A stretch of 38,609 nt of DNA from JAJDFU01 sp964640855 (GCA_964640855.1 CAZXIX010000033.1:1-38609); one strand, 5' to 3'; positions 1 to 8,494 are shown, counted from the first letter of the stretch. A program made the numbers and translations. The notes: a model not told the origin generated them from the sequence alone.

Positions 1-1224
1 TAAAAGGGGAATGGCCTCACCGGATTCCATCGCACTAAGAAAATCGGCAAAATACCGCTCAACATGGCTGAGATTCATTTCATCCAATATGAGAAAAAAA
101 GGAACTTCGGCGTTTTCTGTTTTAGTAGCCTCTAAGAGCAATTTTAAAACGCCACTCTCAGGTTGTACATATTTTCCCGGTTCCAGAGCGTTCGGGTAAC
201 CTAACAAAGGCTCCCGATTCGTCCAATCAGCACCAACCGGCACGATACAATATTGGTTGTCATCTTGACAAATCCAATACGTGAAAGCCTGTGCTAATTT
301 GGTTTTCCCAGAGCCGGAAAGGCCGGTTAAAATAATGAAAGGCTTAGCTAATAGTGAAGCAATGAATCTACTTACAAATTTTACTTTGTAGAGAAGACCC
401 TTGCCGGACAGTACTGAAAAAAAAACGCTAATATTTAATTCTTCAGAATTATAAACATTTGTCTCAATTCCAACCTTTAACGTTATATCATCTTCAAGAG
501 GACTGGGGAATTGTTCATCAGAAAGGGATCTAATAATGGATGCAGCCTCATTATTAAACTCATATAAGTAACCTTGATTGACATCGCCATTTACATTAAA
601 CGGGCCCTGAACGTTTGAAAGAGCTTGACTTAAAGCCTTTGTTTTGGTCTTAACCCTGGTATTCTTTATGGGTTTTCTTAAAATATATTGTTTGACCTTG
701 ACACCATAACCATCCTGTGGCCATGGACTTTCTTCGTACGGATTTTTCATTTCATGACCATCTTCAAGAGCAACTGCGATAGATTTTATAAAGGGTGTTG
801 CATACTGAAAGATAAAATCTCCCTTCTTAACCTTGGCTACCCTTTCCCAATAGCTATTGGTTCTACCTGCAGAATTGCTTTGGGGTGCCCATAAATACGA
901 CTCATCTAAATCTCGATATGTTGCGCCTTGGGTTACAAAATAAACCGAATATCCTATTTCCTCTTTTTTAACTATTTCAAAACCTTCTTTCTCTAATAAT
1001 TTAAACGCAGGGGCATCTTTGCCTCCTTGGAAGGAAGGTCGGTCTAAATCAAACCCATTTGCAAAAAAATTTGCATAAGAAACAACCAACTTGGGTGGAT
1101 ATCTTTTCTCTTCAAACAAGAGATCATAGTATGCGGATCGTCCGTCTGGAGGAACTCCTTCTTCATCTATACGGTGGATAGCTTTCAGTAGATGTTCTCT
1201 GGTGATATTATCCGGAATAGACAT
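1..1224 (-). CDS. McrB-type AAA+ restriction GTPase with EVE-like reader domain (partial, C-terminus outside window)
   Basis: The reading frame is open from an ATG at 1224 to the window edge, giving the first 408 residues. Residues about 5-85 form an N-terminal 'head' like that of ScoMcrA-type proteins. Residues about 92-190 look like an EVE/PUA-type modified-base reader (YFVTQG, LWAP, VKKGDFIF). The AAA+ domain then begins, with Walker A GLSGSGKT at 301-308 and the McrB-like stretch FFLILDEMNLSHVERYF at 376-392. McrB proteins are GTPases that bind modified DNA and drive cleavage by the nuclease McrC. A McrC gene would be expected just beyond position 1, which cannot be seen. The gene is divergent from the T9SS protein at 1490 and looks more AT-rich than its neighbours, which may reflect transfer as part of a defence locus. 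The family is confident; the domain boundaries and the modified-base specificity are inferred. Confidence 0.88.
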   Translation of the reverse strand, partial: MSIPDNITREHLLKAIHRIDEEGVPPDGRSAYYDLLFEEKRYPPKLVVSYANFFANGFDLDRPSFQGGKDAPAFKLLEKEGFEIVKKEEIGYSVYFVTQGATYRDLDESYLWAPQSNSAGRTNSYWERVAKVKKGDFIFQYATPFIKSIAVALEDGHEMKNPYEESPWPQDGYGVKVKQYILRKPIKNTRVKTKTKALSQALSNVQGPFNVNGDVNQGYLYEFNNEAASIIRSLSDEQFPSPLEDDITLKVGIETNVYNSEELNISVFFSVLSGKGLLYKVKFVSRFIASLLAKPFIILTGLSGSGKTKLAQAFTYWICQDDNQYCIVPVGADWTNREPLLGYPNALEPGKYVQPESGVLKLLLEATKTENAEVPFFLILDEMNLSHVERYFADFLSAMESGEAIPLL

Positions 1225-1489
1225 AGTCCTGATTCAATCTTTAAGCCTAAGTATAAATATAAATTTCTTAAAAATTTCATCTAGAGCCCTCCCCCACTGA
1301 CAATCCTCATTGACAAAGTCGGAGGTGCCCATTAGATTTCTTTTTGGCAGTTTCCCCGGATTCCGGATTCCTGATCCCGCATTGCCCCCTACCGGCTCAA
1401 CCACTCCACCATTCCCTTCTTCCCTGGAAGAATCCCGGCTGTTTCCTACCCAATCACCGTCCTTGTCGAATCCGTTAACCGTAAACCCA

Positions 1490-3361
1490 ATGGCCATGAA
1501 ACCTACCCTTCCTTTCCTTAAAACCGGGGCTGTGTTGTTCAGCCTGGTCTTTCTGAGTTCCATCCCCCTCTACGCCCAACCCGATATCCTGGTCGGGGTT
1601 GAACTCGAACGGATCACCGCCTTCGAGACCAATCCCAACATCAGCGCCCTGAAGATGAGCGCCGACGGCTCGACCATCGTTTATGCCACCTCCGGTCCGG
1701 AGGTCAAGGTTTATACCCTGGGCACCGACGGCAACGGCCTGCAACTGGTCTACGACTTCCAGCGGACCGGCACCGGACCCAGGATCGACATCTCCGCCAA
1801 TGGGGAGAAGGTGATCTGGACCGATGGGGTCGGCGAGATCTTCATCGCCAATAAGGACGGCAGCGGACTCGATGAACTGGCCACCCTGATCCCCAACCCG
1901 GATACCAATTTTGCCGACCTGGAGCCCGTCATCCCCCGCCCGCCCCGCATCACGGCCGACGGCAGCCAGGTGCTCTTCATCAATATGGACCGCGATCCGC
2001 GCGCTTCCGGCGTCTGGAAGGTGAATGCCGATAATTCCTCCCTCACCCAGGTGTTCAACTACCTGGAGGTCGCGAGCGATGTCTTCGGCACCGACGGCTC
2101 CGAATACAATTTCAATTCCGCCTTTACCGACGGCTTCGATATCTCCGCCGACGGCTCCCGGATGATCTTCGGTACCCGCATCTTCAAACTGCTGGTCGGA
2201 GACCTGACGCGCGGCGATGCCGTCTTCGCCATCGGCGATGAGTTCTACGACATCGGCGAGTTCGCCATCGGGAATCAACCCTTCGCCATCGACTACGAAG
2301 GAGAACATTGCATCATGTACCGGCTGGAGAATATCCCGGGCACCAAGTTCGAGGAGATCAATGTCTATTGGGTGCCCCTGGGTACCGGCGATCCCGTGAA
2401 GGTCATCGGCGGGCTGGACATCTTCGGCACCTCCGCTTTCACGCAGATGAGTGCCGTCGGGGGACGGGCCATCACCTGGGGCGCCAACGGCAGACTGCCC
2501 ATCTCCATGACCTACCGGACCAGCGCCTACGCTTTTGACCTGGTCAGCGTGGACCCGGTCACCATCCCCGAGCTGGGCTTCCGACTGTCCGAATCCTCCC
2601 TGCCCTCGATCAACGGCAACGGTGACCGCTTCTGCTTCCTGGCCAACAGCATTCCGCCCCAGATATGGATGGGCAGCATCAACGCCACCGGCGAGGCGAC
2701 CCAGCCTCAGATCAATGGCGTCCGCTTTGAACCCAACTTCGTGGCAGCCGACTTCTCCGCCCCGGCCACCCTCTCCGCCTACGCCGAAGACATCGACCAC
2801 CCCATCCAGCGGGTGACCTTCGAGTCTTTCCAGGACGGATTCCTGGCCTTCCGCGCCTTGCGCTCCGATCCCCCCTACAACGGCATCCTGGTAGATGACG
2901 GCACCACCGGCGATGAGGAAGCCAATGACAAGCGCTACACCAACAATACCGTCAACAAAGACCTGGTGGAAAGCCCGACCGGCGAATATACCATCCGCAT
3001 AGCAGCGATCAACAATACCCTGCGGGAGATCACCTTTGTGGATGCTACGCCCTTCTTCATCCGGGATACGACCGTGACTTCGGTCAGAAAACGAGAGCTC
3101 CCCGGATGGGTCCTGCACCCGAATTATCCCAATCCGTTCCGGAACGAAACGGTCATTCGCTATGAACTCCCGTATCAGGCGCGGGTCACGCTCCGCATGC
3201 TCGACGGATCCGGACGAGAGGTGGCCTGCTTATTCAACGGCATCCAGGCCGCTGGCCCGCAGCAAGTGGTATTCGATGCCACAAACCTGCCGCCCGGAAC
3301 GTATTATTACGCTTTGGCCGTAGGCGACGATCAAAAGGTAGTGGAAATGGTGAAGCAGTAG
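1490..3361 (+). CDS. T9SS-exported TolB/WD40-like beta-propeller protein
   Basis: A signal peptide starts at the ATG at 1490 or 1496 (basic MKPT, hydrophobic core, cleavage near YAQ). The frame is open upstream to 1310, but that extension is proline/serine-rich and would bury the signal, so the later start is preferred. Residues about 40-400 contain repeated strands with the TolB/PD40 pattern 'ISADGS-x-IVY', typical of a beta-propeller. Residues about 400-530 are less clear. The last 85 residues are a type A sorting domain (NYPNPF, then GTYYYAL, ending in a basic VEMVKQ). This sends the protein through the type IX secretion system for release or surface attachment. The ligand or substrate is unknown. 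It is not in an operon with either neighbour, and a strong palindrome follows the stop codon. Confidence 0.88.
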   Translation: MAMKPTLPFLKTGAVLFSLVFLSSIPLYAQPDILVGVELERITAFETNPNISALKMSADGSTIVYATSGPEVKVYTLGTDGNGLQLVYDFQRTGTGPRIDISANGEKVIWTDGVGEIFIANKDGSGLDELATLIPNPDTNFADLEPVIPRPPRITADGSQVLFINMDRDPRASGVWKVNADNSSLTQVFNYLEVASDVFGTDGSEYNFNSAFTDGFDISADGSRMIFGTRIFKLLVGDLTRGDAVFAIGDEFYDIGEFAIGNQPFAIDYEGEHCIMYRLENIPGTKFEEINVYWVPLGTGDPVKVIGGLDIFGTSAFTQMSAVGGRAITWGANGRLPISMTYRTSAYAFDLVSVDPVTIPELGFRLSESSLPSINGNGDRFCFLANSIPPQIWMGSINATGEATQPQINGVRFEPNFVAADFSAPATLSAYAEDIDHPIQRVTFESFQDGFLAFRALRSDPPYNGILVDDGTTGDEEANDKRYTNNTVNKDLVESPTGEYTIRIAAINNTLREITFVDATPFFIRDTTVTSVRKRELPGWVLHPNYPNPFRNETVIRYELPYQARVTLRMLDGSGREVACLFNGIQAAGPQQVVFDATNLPPGTYYYALAVGDDQKVVEMVKQ

Positions 3362-3364
3362 TCC

Positions 3365-3399
3365 AAGCAGTCTGACGACTTGAAGTCGTCGGACTGCTT
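3365..3399. repeat. 17-bp near-perfect palindrome; REP-like element or bidirectional terminator
   Basis: The arms at 3365-3381 and 3383-3399 pair over 17 bp with one T-G wobble around a single central base. The palindrome sits 3 bp after the T9SS gene stop and just beyond the vapC stump on the other strand. Only a short T run follows on the plus strand. It could end transcription from both sides or be one copy of a genome-wide REP-like repeat. Confidence 0.65.
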
Positions 3400-3413
3400 T
3401 GCCAACCCGCGCC

Positions 3414-3488
3414 TCAATTGGCTATTTGATCAACTCGATGGTTCCTCAAGTAAATCAAAAGAATATTGGTATCCAGAAGCAATCTCAC
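3414..3488 (-). pseudogene. VapC-like PIN toxin remnant (first 24 codons only)
   Basis: The stretch starts with GTG at 3488, slightly overlapping the antitoxin stop region (TGA at 3492-3490), as is usual for vapBC pairs. It reads as the start of a PIN-domain toxin: VRLLLDTNILLIYLR, with the conserved first acidic residue in DTN. A TGA follows at 3416-3414, after 24 codons. A whole VapC is about 130 residues and needs further acidic residues, so this cannot be a working nuclease. Only about 15 bp separate its stop from the palindrome that follows the T9SS gene, so the rest of the toxin appears deleted. The identification rests on a short segment, but the position, phase and motif agree. Confidence 0.7.
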
Positions 3489-3489
3489 C

Positions 3490-3762
3490 TCAAAGCATTT
3501 TGAGTAATTCCTCTAGGGGTTCCTCAATGGCCATTTCCTCAATGATCCGATCAATCTCTTCTTTATTTACCCCTGTAAATCCTTGTTCTCTCACAATAGC
3601 CTCTACATCCGTTTTTTTTCGCTCGGGAGCTATCAGGTGCTGAATCGATTCCATGGAATCATAATACTCACGGAGGATCGCCTCGAGTTTTCCTAGCATC
3701 GATTCATTTTCCAGGCCCATGATCTCTTCGATCAGCTTGTACTTTCTGCTTTGTAGGGTCAT
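3490..3762 (-). CDS. Antitoxin-like small protein (partner of a truncated VapC)
   Basis: The protein has 90 residues, is highly charged and is predicted mostly helical. It starts with MTLQSRKYKLIEEIMGLENE, resembling the N-terminus of small Bacteroidota antitoxin-like proteins. The C-terminal half (REQGFTGVNKEEID, then EEPLEELLKML) resembles the segment that precedes PIN toxins in Bacteroidota vapBC-type pairs. The toxin gene directly downstream is reduced to a stump, so this is an orphan antitoxin. It may persist by drift or by neutralising a related toxin elsewhere. No ribbon-helix-helix or AbrB motif is obvious. The assignment is from pattern and context, not from a confident family match. 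Confidence 0.7.
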   Translation of the reverse strand: MTLQSRKYKLIEEIMGLENESMLGKLEAILREYYDSMESIQHLIAPERKKTDVEAIVREQGFTGVNKEEIDRIIEEMAIEEPLEELLKML

Positions 3763-3870
3763 CCTTTCACTTTTTTGGAACGTCCTTCTAAATTACAAAA
3801 TCCAAGCTATTCGGGTTCCCTTGGCTTGATCCCCGAGTCCCCAACGAAGCATAGCTTATTCAATTACTAA

Positions 3871-3941
3871 TTCCCGATTCGAAGAGCTCCTTCACCATTC
3901 TCCTCCATTCGGTATTCGAATGTTCGAATGTTCGAATGTTC
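3871..3941 (+). repeat. Intergenic module A, copy 1, with TTCGAATGT tandem repeats
   Basis: The copy begins TTCCCGATTCGA, continues through GAGCTCCTTCACC, and ends in about three head-to-tail copies of the 9-mer TTCGAATGT (3915-3941). It matches 4298-4377 along most of its length. Confidence 0.75.
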
Positions 3942-4084
3942 AACCTCCCGCGCCCCCAACCCCTAAAGGGGAGACCCACGCTCCTTGCCTTTCTGTTCGC
4001 GCCCTCTCCCTGACCAAGCATAGTTTATCAGGATTAAAACCTAAAGGGGAGACCTGCCCACTTTTTCTCTCTCCTCGCGGGCGG

Positions 4085-4141
4085 GCTTCCTCTGCCTGCG
4101 GCAGACAGGCTTCAGGGATTGAGGGCGTGTGTGGGCCTTTC
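4085..4141 (+). repeat. Intergenic module B, copy 1 (TCTGCC/GGCAGA hairpin)
   Basis: A small hairpin (TCTGCC, loop TGC, GGCAGA) is followed by ACAGGCTTCAGGGATT and a G/T-rich tail. It is repeated at 4231-4289 with a few changes. In the second copy the change within the hairpin falls in the loop, so the stem is kept. Confidence 0.7.
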
Positions 4142-4230
4142 TCAAGCAGCCCGCGCCCCCAGCCCCTAAAGGGGGGGCAGCCCGCTTTTTCTGTTTATGC
4201 CCACCCTTCCTTTCTCTGCGTTGGTGGATG

Positions 4231-4289
4231 GCTTTCCTCTGCCTACGGCAGACAGGCTTCAGGGATTAAGCGCGTGCGTAGGCCTTTCG
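4231..4289 (+). repeat. Intergenic module B, copy 2
   Basis: This is the second copy of the hairpin-bearing module at 4085-4141. The hairpin loop reads TAC instead of TGC, and the tail ends with the same GTAGGCC/GTGGGCC-TTTC pattern. It lies directly before module A copy 2. Confidence 0.7.
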
Positions 4290-4297
4290 GTAGAGAA

Positions 4298-4377
4298 TTC
4301 CCGATTCGAGAAGCTCCTTCACCTTTCTTATCCATTCGAGATTCGAATGTTCGAATGTTCTATTGTTCGAATGTTCC
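4298..4377 (+). repeat. Intergenic module A, copy 2
   Basis: This copy has the same order as 3871-3941: TTCCCGATTCGA, an AAGCTCCTTCACC block, then TTCGAATGTT units (4342-4376), one of them degenerate. It ends about 10 bp from the 3' end of the MscS gene on the other strand. Confidence 0.75.
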
Positions 4378-4386
4378 CCTCTTTTC

Positions 4387-5259
4387 TCAGCGGCTGCGCA
4401 CGGCATGCTGGTTCAGATGAGCCTGTATGCCCTCCCGGCGGAACTGCAAAGCCAGTTCGGTCCGGATGTCCGTTTTCAGGCCCCAGGCGTCCGGCGGCGT
4501 TTCCGCCCAGGCAGCGATCCAGCAATGGATGCTGTCCGGCCGCATATCCATAACCCAAAAAAAAGGAGGTTCGCGATCGTAAAGATATTGGCTGTTCCGG
4601 GCGGCCGCTATCGCCAGGGTCTTGACCTGCTCCAGATCCGCATCGTAGGAAACGGAAAATTCCACATGCGCGAACTGCCACTCATCGTAGAGGGAGTAGT
4701 TGAGAAATTCGTGATTGATCAGGGTGCCGTTGGGTATCACAAAACGCCGCCAGTCCCAAAGTTTGATCACCGTATGCGTGGAGGAGATGTCCTCTACCGT
4801 GCCGTAGTGGTCGTTGATGAGAATGGTATCTCCAATGTTGAGCATTTTGGAGGAGGTAATGGCGATGCCGGACAGGAAATTTTCGATGAACGGCCGGGCG
4901 GCTATACCGATGATCACCGCCGCCGAACCCACCAGGATGGAGATCAACGCCTGCGGCAGTTGGTCCAGGAACGGCAGGGACACGCCCAGCAAAATCAGCA
5001 AAACCAACACGATCCAGGCCACCCTCCGGTAGATCGAAAAACGCCGGCTCAGACTGTGGGTAGCCCGCTCTTTGAAGGTGGTGAGCGGTTTGGACAAAGG
5101 GGTCGAGGTGCCGGTGACCTCTGAACGCTCCAATTGTGCGATCGTCTGTTTCCGGCGCCGGATCCAGGGGCGGAAAAAAAAGTGCAGCAGTAAAGCGATC
5201 AGCAGCAGGGATAAGAATACCGAAACGATCGCTACATAAAAAATAAATTCAGTTTGCAT
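4387..5259 (-). CDS. MscS-family small-conductance mechanosensitive channel
   Basis: The protein has 290 residues, close to E. coli MscS. Predicted membrane segments are at about 6-28 and 78-98, followed by the pore-lining third helix at about 105-135, rich in small residues (VGSAAVIIGIAARPFIENFLSGIAI region). The next part is the MscS beta-domain signature: IGDTILINDHYGTVEDI, then FVIPNGTLINHEFLNYS. The C-terminal part is a soluble alpha/beta domain. The protein should sit in the inner membrane and release solutes on hypo-osmotic shock. It lies downstream of sbcC on the same strand but 186 bp away, so it probably has its own promoter. Confidence 0.93.
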   Translation of the reverse strand: MQTEFIFYVAIVSVFLSLLLIALLLHFFFRPWIRRRKQTIAQLERSEVTGTSTPLSKPLTTFKERATHSLSRRFSIYRRVAWIVLVLLILLGVSLPFLDQLPQALISILVGSAAVIIGIAARPFIENFLSGIAITSSKMLNIGDTILINDHYGTVEDISSTHTVIKLWDWRRFVIPNGTLINHEFLNYSLYDEWQFAHVEFSVSYDADLEQVKTLAIAAARNSQYLYDREPPFFWVMDMRPDSIHCWIAAWAETPPDAWGLKTDIRTELALQFRREGIQAHLNQHAVRSR

Positions 5260-5445
5260 GAGGGTCGAAAACTATCATTTTGGGGAATGTAAAGGAATCC
5301 GGTTTCAAGTTCAAAACGCCCGTTATTTCGTTTTCTTCTTTTCACACGAAACCCAGGATTTCCTGGCCCCAAAAGCACCGGTTTCATCGATCGACCTCAT
5401 CGAAAGGGCCACAAGTGGCCCGGCAAACGAATACATCCCATGCCG

Positions 5446-8400
5446 TCAGCAAAAAACTTCTATCTGGCTCCCCTCCTGGTCGTCTTTGCGCACCAGAAGA
5501 TAGTGGTCGATCTCATTCTGCAATTCTTCCACATGCGAGATCACGCCGACGGTCCGGTTTTCCTTGCGGAGTTGTTTGAGGGTGTGGAAGACCGTTTCCA
5601 GAGAGTCTTTATCGAGGCTGCCGAAGCCCTCGTCCATGAAAAAGAAGGGCTGCTGAACCTGCTGGTGCGCCTGGATCTGTTCGCTCAAGGCCAGGGCCAG
5701 GCACAAGGCCGCCTGGAAGGTCTGCCCTCCGCTTAAAGTTTTCAAGGATCGGATGTGGCCGTCGTTGAGGAAGTCGCGCACCACAAACTGGTATTTGTCG
5801 TCAATCTCCAGGCGGAGTTGGTTTTGGGTGAGTTTCTGAAAACGGTCGTTGGCCAGGGAACACAGCTGCCGCAGGTAGATCGAACTTACGTATTCTACGA
5901 AATCGTCCCCCCGCAACAGATTGGACAAGATCCTGAGGTTTTCCTGCCGCTCCTCCAATCGGGCTTGCTCGGCTTCATACGCCGCTTTTTCTTCGAGTTT
6001 GGTTCGGATGCGATCCAGTTGGTGGCTCAAGGCACCGACCTTTTCCCGCTGATTCGCCAGCTGTTGCTTTTGCTGCTCACTCTCTTCCTGCAGGGAAGCC
6101 AGAGCGCCGGCCTCAAAAGACTTCCCTTTGAGGGCTTTATCCAGTTCTTGTTTTCGATTTTCCCATTGGTGGATCAACCGCTCGTGGGATTCGATCTCTT
6201 CCCGGAGGGCGTCTGTATCCAGCTCTTTTTCGAGCAGCTTCTCCACTTCCGCCAGCCCCTCGAAGGTGCCTTGCTGCAGCAGTTTTTCCACTTGCTTCCG
6301 GGCAGCTTCGATCCGCTTTTCCTGATCCTCCATCCGGGCCTGCAACCCTTTTTGCTCAAGCAGCAGCTCCTGTTCTTCCTTTTTCTTCTTTTGGATCTGC
6401 TCGCCCATATGCTGGTATTGCAACTGGGCTGCTTCCAGCTCCTCCCATTGTCGCTCCAGTTCCTCCCGGCTCAGCGCCCGCCACTTTGCCTCCACCCGGG
6501 CTTCTTCATTGTCGAGCCGGGCCTTGAGTCCGGTGATCCTGTCTTCTACGGCTCTGAGGCTATCCTGCAAGCCGTCTTGCCGGTCCAGGGCTTCGATCTC
6601 CTGCTCGAGTTGTTCGAGCTTCTGTTGTTGCTTTTCGATTCGGATCTGCTGGTCTTCCCATTTTTCCAGGGCCTTTTGCACCTCCTTTTCCTGGAGTTGC
6701 AGAGGCTGTTTTTTCCGTTCGGCGCGGCAAGCTTCCAGGTTTTGAGTGACCTCTTTCACGGCTTCCTGGTCGCTGGCCCGGCGTTTTTCCCAGGCGGTTA
6801 GCTGCTTTTCTATGGATTCGGCTTCCGTGCGGGCCTTCGCAAGGGTTTTCAGGAGAGCTTCCTGCTGGTTGATCTTTTCCTCCAAAGCGGCCCATTCCTC
6901 CGAATGGTGCGCCTCCTGCAGGACGTCCGGATGATGAACGGACCCGCAAAGCGGACAGGGTTCTCCGTCCTCCAGTTGATCGGCAAACTCGAGCAATCCT
7001 TCCCGGCGCAACAGGGCCCGGCTTTCCTCCCTGAATCGATCCCGTTGGGAAGCGACGGTCTTTTCGGCTTGCTCCGTTTTTTCGGACCAGGCCACCGTAG
7101 TTAGGGTCAGCCACTTTTGGGCGTCCGGCAGCACAGGCACCAGCTCCTTGCGTACCCGCTGCTGTTGTTCCTGCACGCGGGCCACCTCGGCGGAACTTTG
7201 GTCCAGGGTTTCCCGGGCAGAGGCCAATCGCTGCTGCAATTCCTGCTCCCGGCGAAAGCTGTTCTCCAGTTGCCTCAGTTCGCCGATGTCGGGCAGCTCC
7301 TTTTGCCAGGCCTTGAGTTGTTCCTTGAGCCGGTTCAGGCTCTCGAGCTTGGCCTTTTTCTCCTCCGTCTGCCGGGCAAGCTTTTCCACCAGGGATTGAC
7401 GCTCTTTCTCCTGCTGCTCCCATTCCGTACGCCAGGCGATCAGATCCAGGCCTCCTTTCAGTTGGCCCCTTGTCTGTTGCTGTTCCAGGGCATCCCCCCA
7501 GCGAGACTCAATCCCGTCCAACTCGGCTTTCCGCTCGCCTATTCCCCCCTGCAAATAGTCGATTTGGGTCTTGAGTTCCTCCCATTTTTCTTGGGATACC
7601 TGTTGCTCTTTTTCCACCCGCCGGATCTCGCCGACCGGTGCGGCACAATGTAAGCGGACGTACTCATATTGCTGGACTTCCTTTCGAAGGCGGTCCACCT
7701 CCGTCTGTCGGGTTCGAGCTTTCTCCAGGGCCTTATTTACCTCTTCCCATTCTTTCCTCTGTTTTTGGATCTCCTCCATCGCCTGCAGCTGTTTTTCCAA
7801 CTGCCGGAGTCTTTTTTCCAACTTATTCCTTTCTTTTTCTTCCTCCGACAGCGCCCGTTTAACCTCCTTTTTCGCTTGCTGGCTGTATTCCGCCAATTCG
7901 CCCAGTCTGCCCCCCAGCTCCGACAATTGATGTTCGTTGGTCTTCTTCAGGGCCGCTACCTGGGGAAAAAGATCGTATTGGCCCAGAGGGAAGAGGTCCT
8001 TGAGCATATCGGTCCGCTGCTTGGGCGTCTTGGTGATGAACTCGCTGAATTTCCCCTGTGGAATGATGACGATCTGCTTGAAGTGATCGTAGGAAAGGCC
8101 GAGGATACGGCTGGCGTCCTTGTCCTCCAGGGGGATCCACTCGCCGTCCTGCTCCCGGTAGGCTTTGCGATCGCGACTGCCTACTTTATCAAACTTTTTA
8201 CCGCGTTTGGCTTTGACCGAAAACCAGTATCGGTTTTGCTGGTGGCGAAACCAGAAGTCGATGCTCATTTTGGAGGAACGCAGGTTCATCATGTTGTATC
8301 CTTGCTCCCGCTGGTTGAGCCTTTCGGTCTCACCGTAAAGAGCGAAGGAAATGGCTTCCAAAAGGGTGGATTTTCCGCTCCCTACCCCACCGAAAATGCC

Positions 8401-8493
8401 GAATACGCCGGCTGCCGATAGCTGCGTAAAGTCAACTTCTGTCTTTTTCCGATAGGAATACAAGCCTTCTATGACAAGCCGTTCCGGGGTCAT
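5446..8493 (-). CDS. sbcC: SbcC, SMC-like ATPase subunit of the SbcCD (Mre11-Rad50) nuclease
   Basis: At 1015 residues this is the normal size for SbcC. Walker A (GGVGSGKS) is at 35-42, and the Q-loop-like IIPQGKFSEFI lies near 145-155. Two long coiled coils flank a zinc hook CPLC at residues 513-516, which dimerises Rad50-type proteins. The C-terminal half-site has the ABC signature LSGGQ near residue 916 and Walker B FFFMDEGFGSLD near 950-960. With SbcD it resolves DNA hairpins and processes double-strand-break ends. Its ATG lies one base after the sbcD stop codon, so the two are transcribed together and probably translationally coupled. Confidence 0.97.
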   Translation of the reverse strand: MTPERLVIEGLYSYRKKTEVDFTQLSAAGVFGIFGGVGSGKSTLLEAISFALYGETERLNQREQGYNMMNLRSSKMSIDFWFRHQQNRYWFSVKAKRGKKFDKVGSRDRKAYREQDGEWIPLEDKDASRILGLSYDHFKQIVIIPQGKFSEFITKTPKQRTDMLKDLFPLGQYDLFPQVAALKKTNEHQLSELGGRLGELAEYSQQAKKEVKRALSEEEKERNKLEKRLRQLEKQLQAMEEIQKQRKEWEEVNKALEKARTRQTEVDRLRKEVQQYEYVRLHCAAPVGEIRRVEKEQQVSQEKWEELKTQIDYLQGGIGERKAELDGIESRWGDALEQQQTRGQLKGGLDLIAWRTEWEQQEKERQSLVEKLARQTEEKKAKLESLNRLKEQLKAWQKELPDIGELRQLENSFRREQELQQRLASARETLDQSSAEVARVQEQQQRVRKELVPVLPDAQKWLTLTTVAWSEKTEQAEKTVASQRDRFREESRALLRREGLLEFADQLEDGEPCPLCGSVHHPDVLQEAHHSEEWAALEEKINQQEALLKTLAKARTEAESIEKQLTAWEKRRASDQEAVKEVTQNLEACRAERKKQPLQLQEKEVQKALEKWEDQQIRIEKQQQKLEQLEQEIEALDRQDGLQDSLRAVEDRITGLKARLDNEEARVEAKWRALSREELERQWEELEAAQLQYQHMGEQIQKKKKEEQELLLEQKGLQARMEDQEKRIEAARKQVEKLLQQGTFEGLAEVEKLLEKELDTDALREEIESHERLIHQWENRKQELDKALKGKSFEAGALASLQEESEQQKQQLANQREKVGALSHQLDRIRTKLEEKAAYEAEQARLEERQENLRILSNLLRGDDFVEYVSSIYLRQLCSLANDRFQKLTQNQLRLEIDDKYQFVVRDFLNDGHIRSLKTLSGGQTFQAALCLALALSEQIQAHQQVQQPFFFMDEGFGSLDKDSLETVFHTLKQLRKENRTVGVISHVEELQNEIDHYLLVRKDDQEGSQIEVFC

Positions 8494-8494
8494 T

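Larger units (their letters stand above)
3763..4386. other. 624-bp gene-free spacer built of repeated modules
   Basis: No convincing gene lies here. The spacer contains two copies of a module ending in runs of TTCGAATGT (3871-3941 and 4298-4377), two copies of a module centred on a TCTGCC/GGCAGA hairpin (about 4085-4141 and 4231-4289), and three short CCTAAAGGGG boxes (about 3960, 4040 and 4163). Short open frames of about 100-170 codons cross it, but they translate the repeats and show no family features. Confidence 0.7.

Noticed and set aside
1310..1489. N-terminal extension of the T9SS protein back to 1310
   Set aside because: The 60 extra residues are Pro/Ser-rich and would place the signal peptide internally. 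The start at 1490 or 1496 gives a normal signal.
1234..1563. Minus-strand frame with a DKDGDWVGN-like (thrombospondin type 3-like) stretch
   Set aside because: The match is short, overlaps the start of the T9SS gene, and no repeats follow.
1475..3118. 547-codon minus-strand frame opposite the T9SS protein
   Set aside because: It is the mirror of a real gene with a signal peptide and sorting tail. The translation is Gly/Asp/Val-rich low-complexity sequence without a family match.
3871..4377. CRISPR-like array
   Set aside because: The repeats are direct blocks of 60-80 bp and 9-bp tandem units, without uniform repeat-spacer alternation and without cas genes.
5406..5421. GGGCCAC-AA-GTGGCCC hairpin downstream of sbcC
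   Set aside because: The two-base loop is too tight and no T run follows. It might be a DNA site, but there is nothing to support it.
5755..6801. 348-codon plus-strand frame opposite sbcC
   Set aside because: It is Leu/Phe-rich because it reads the reverse complement of Glu/Lys/Gln coiled-coil codons. It is a shadow, not a membrane protein.
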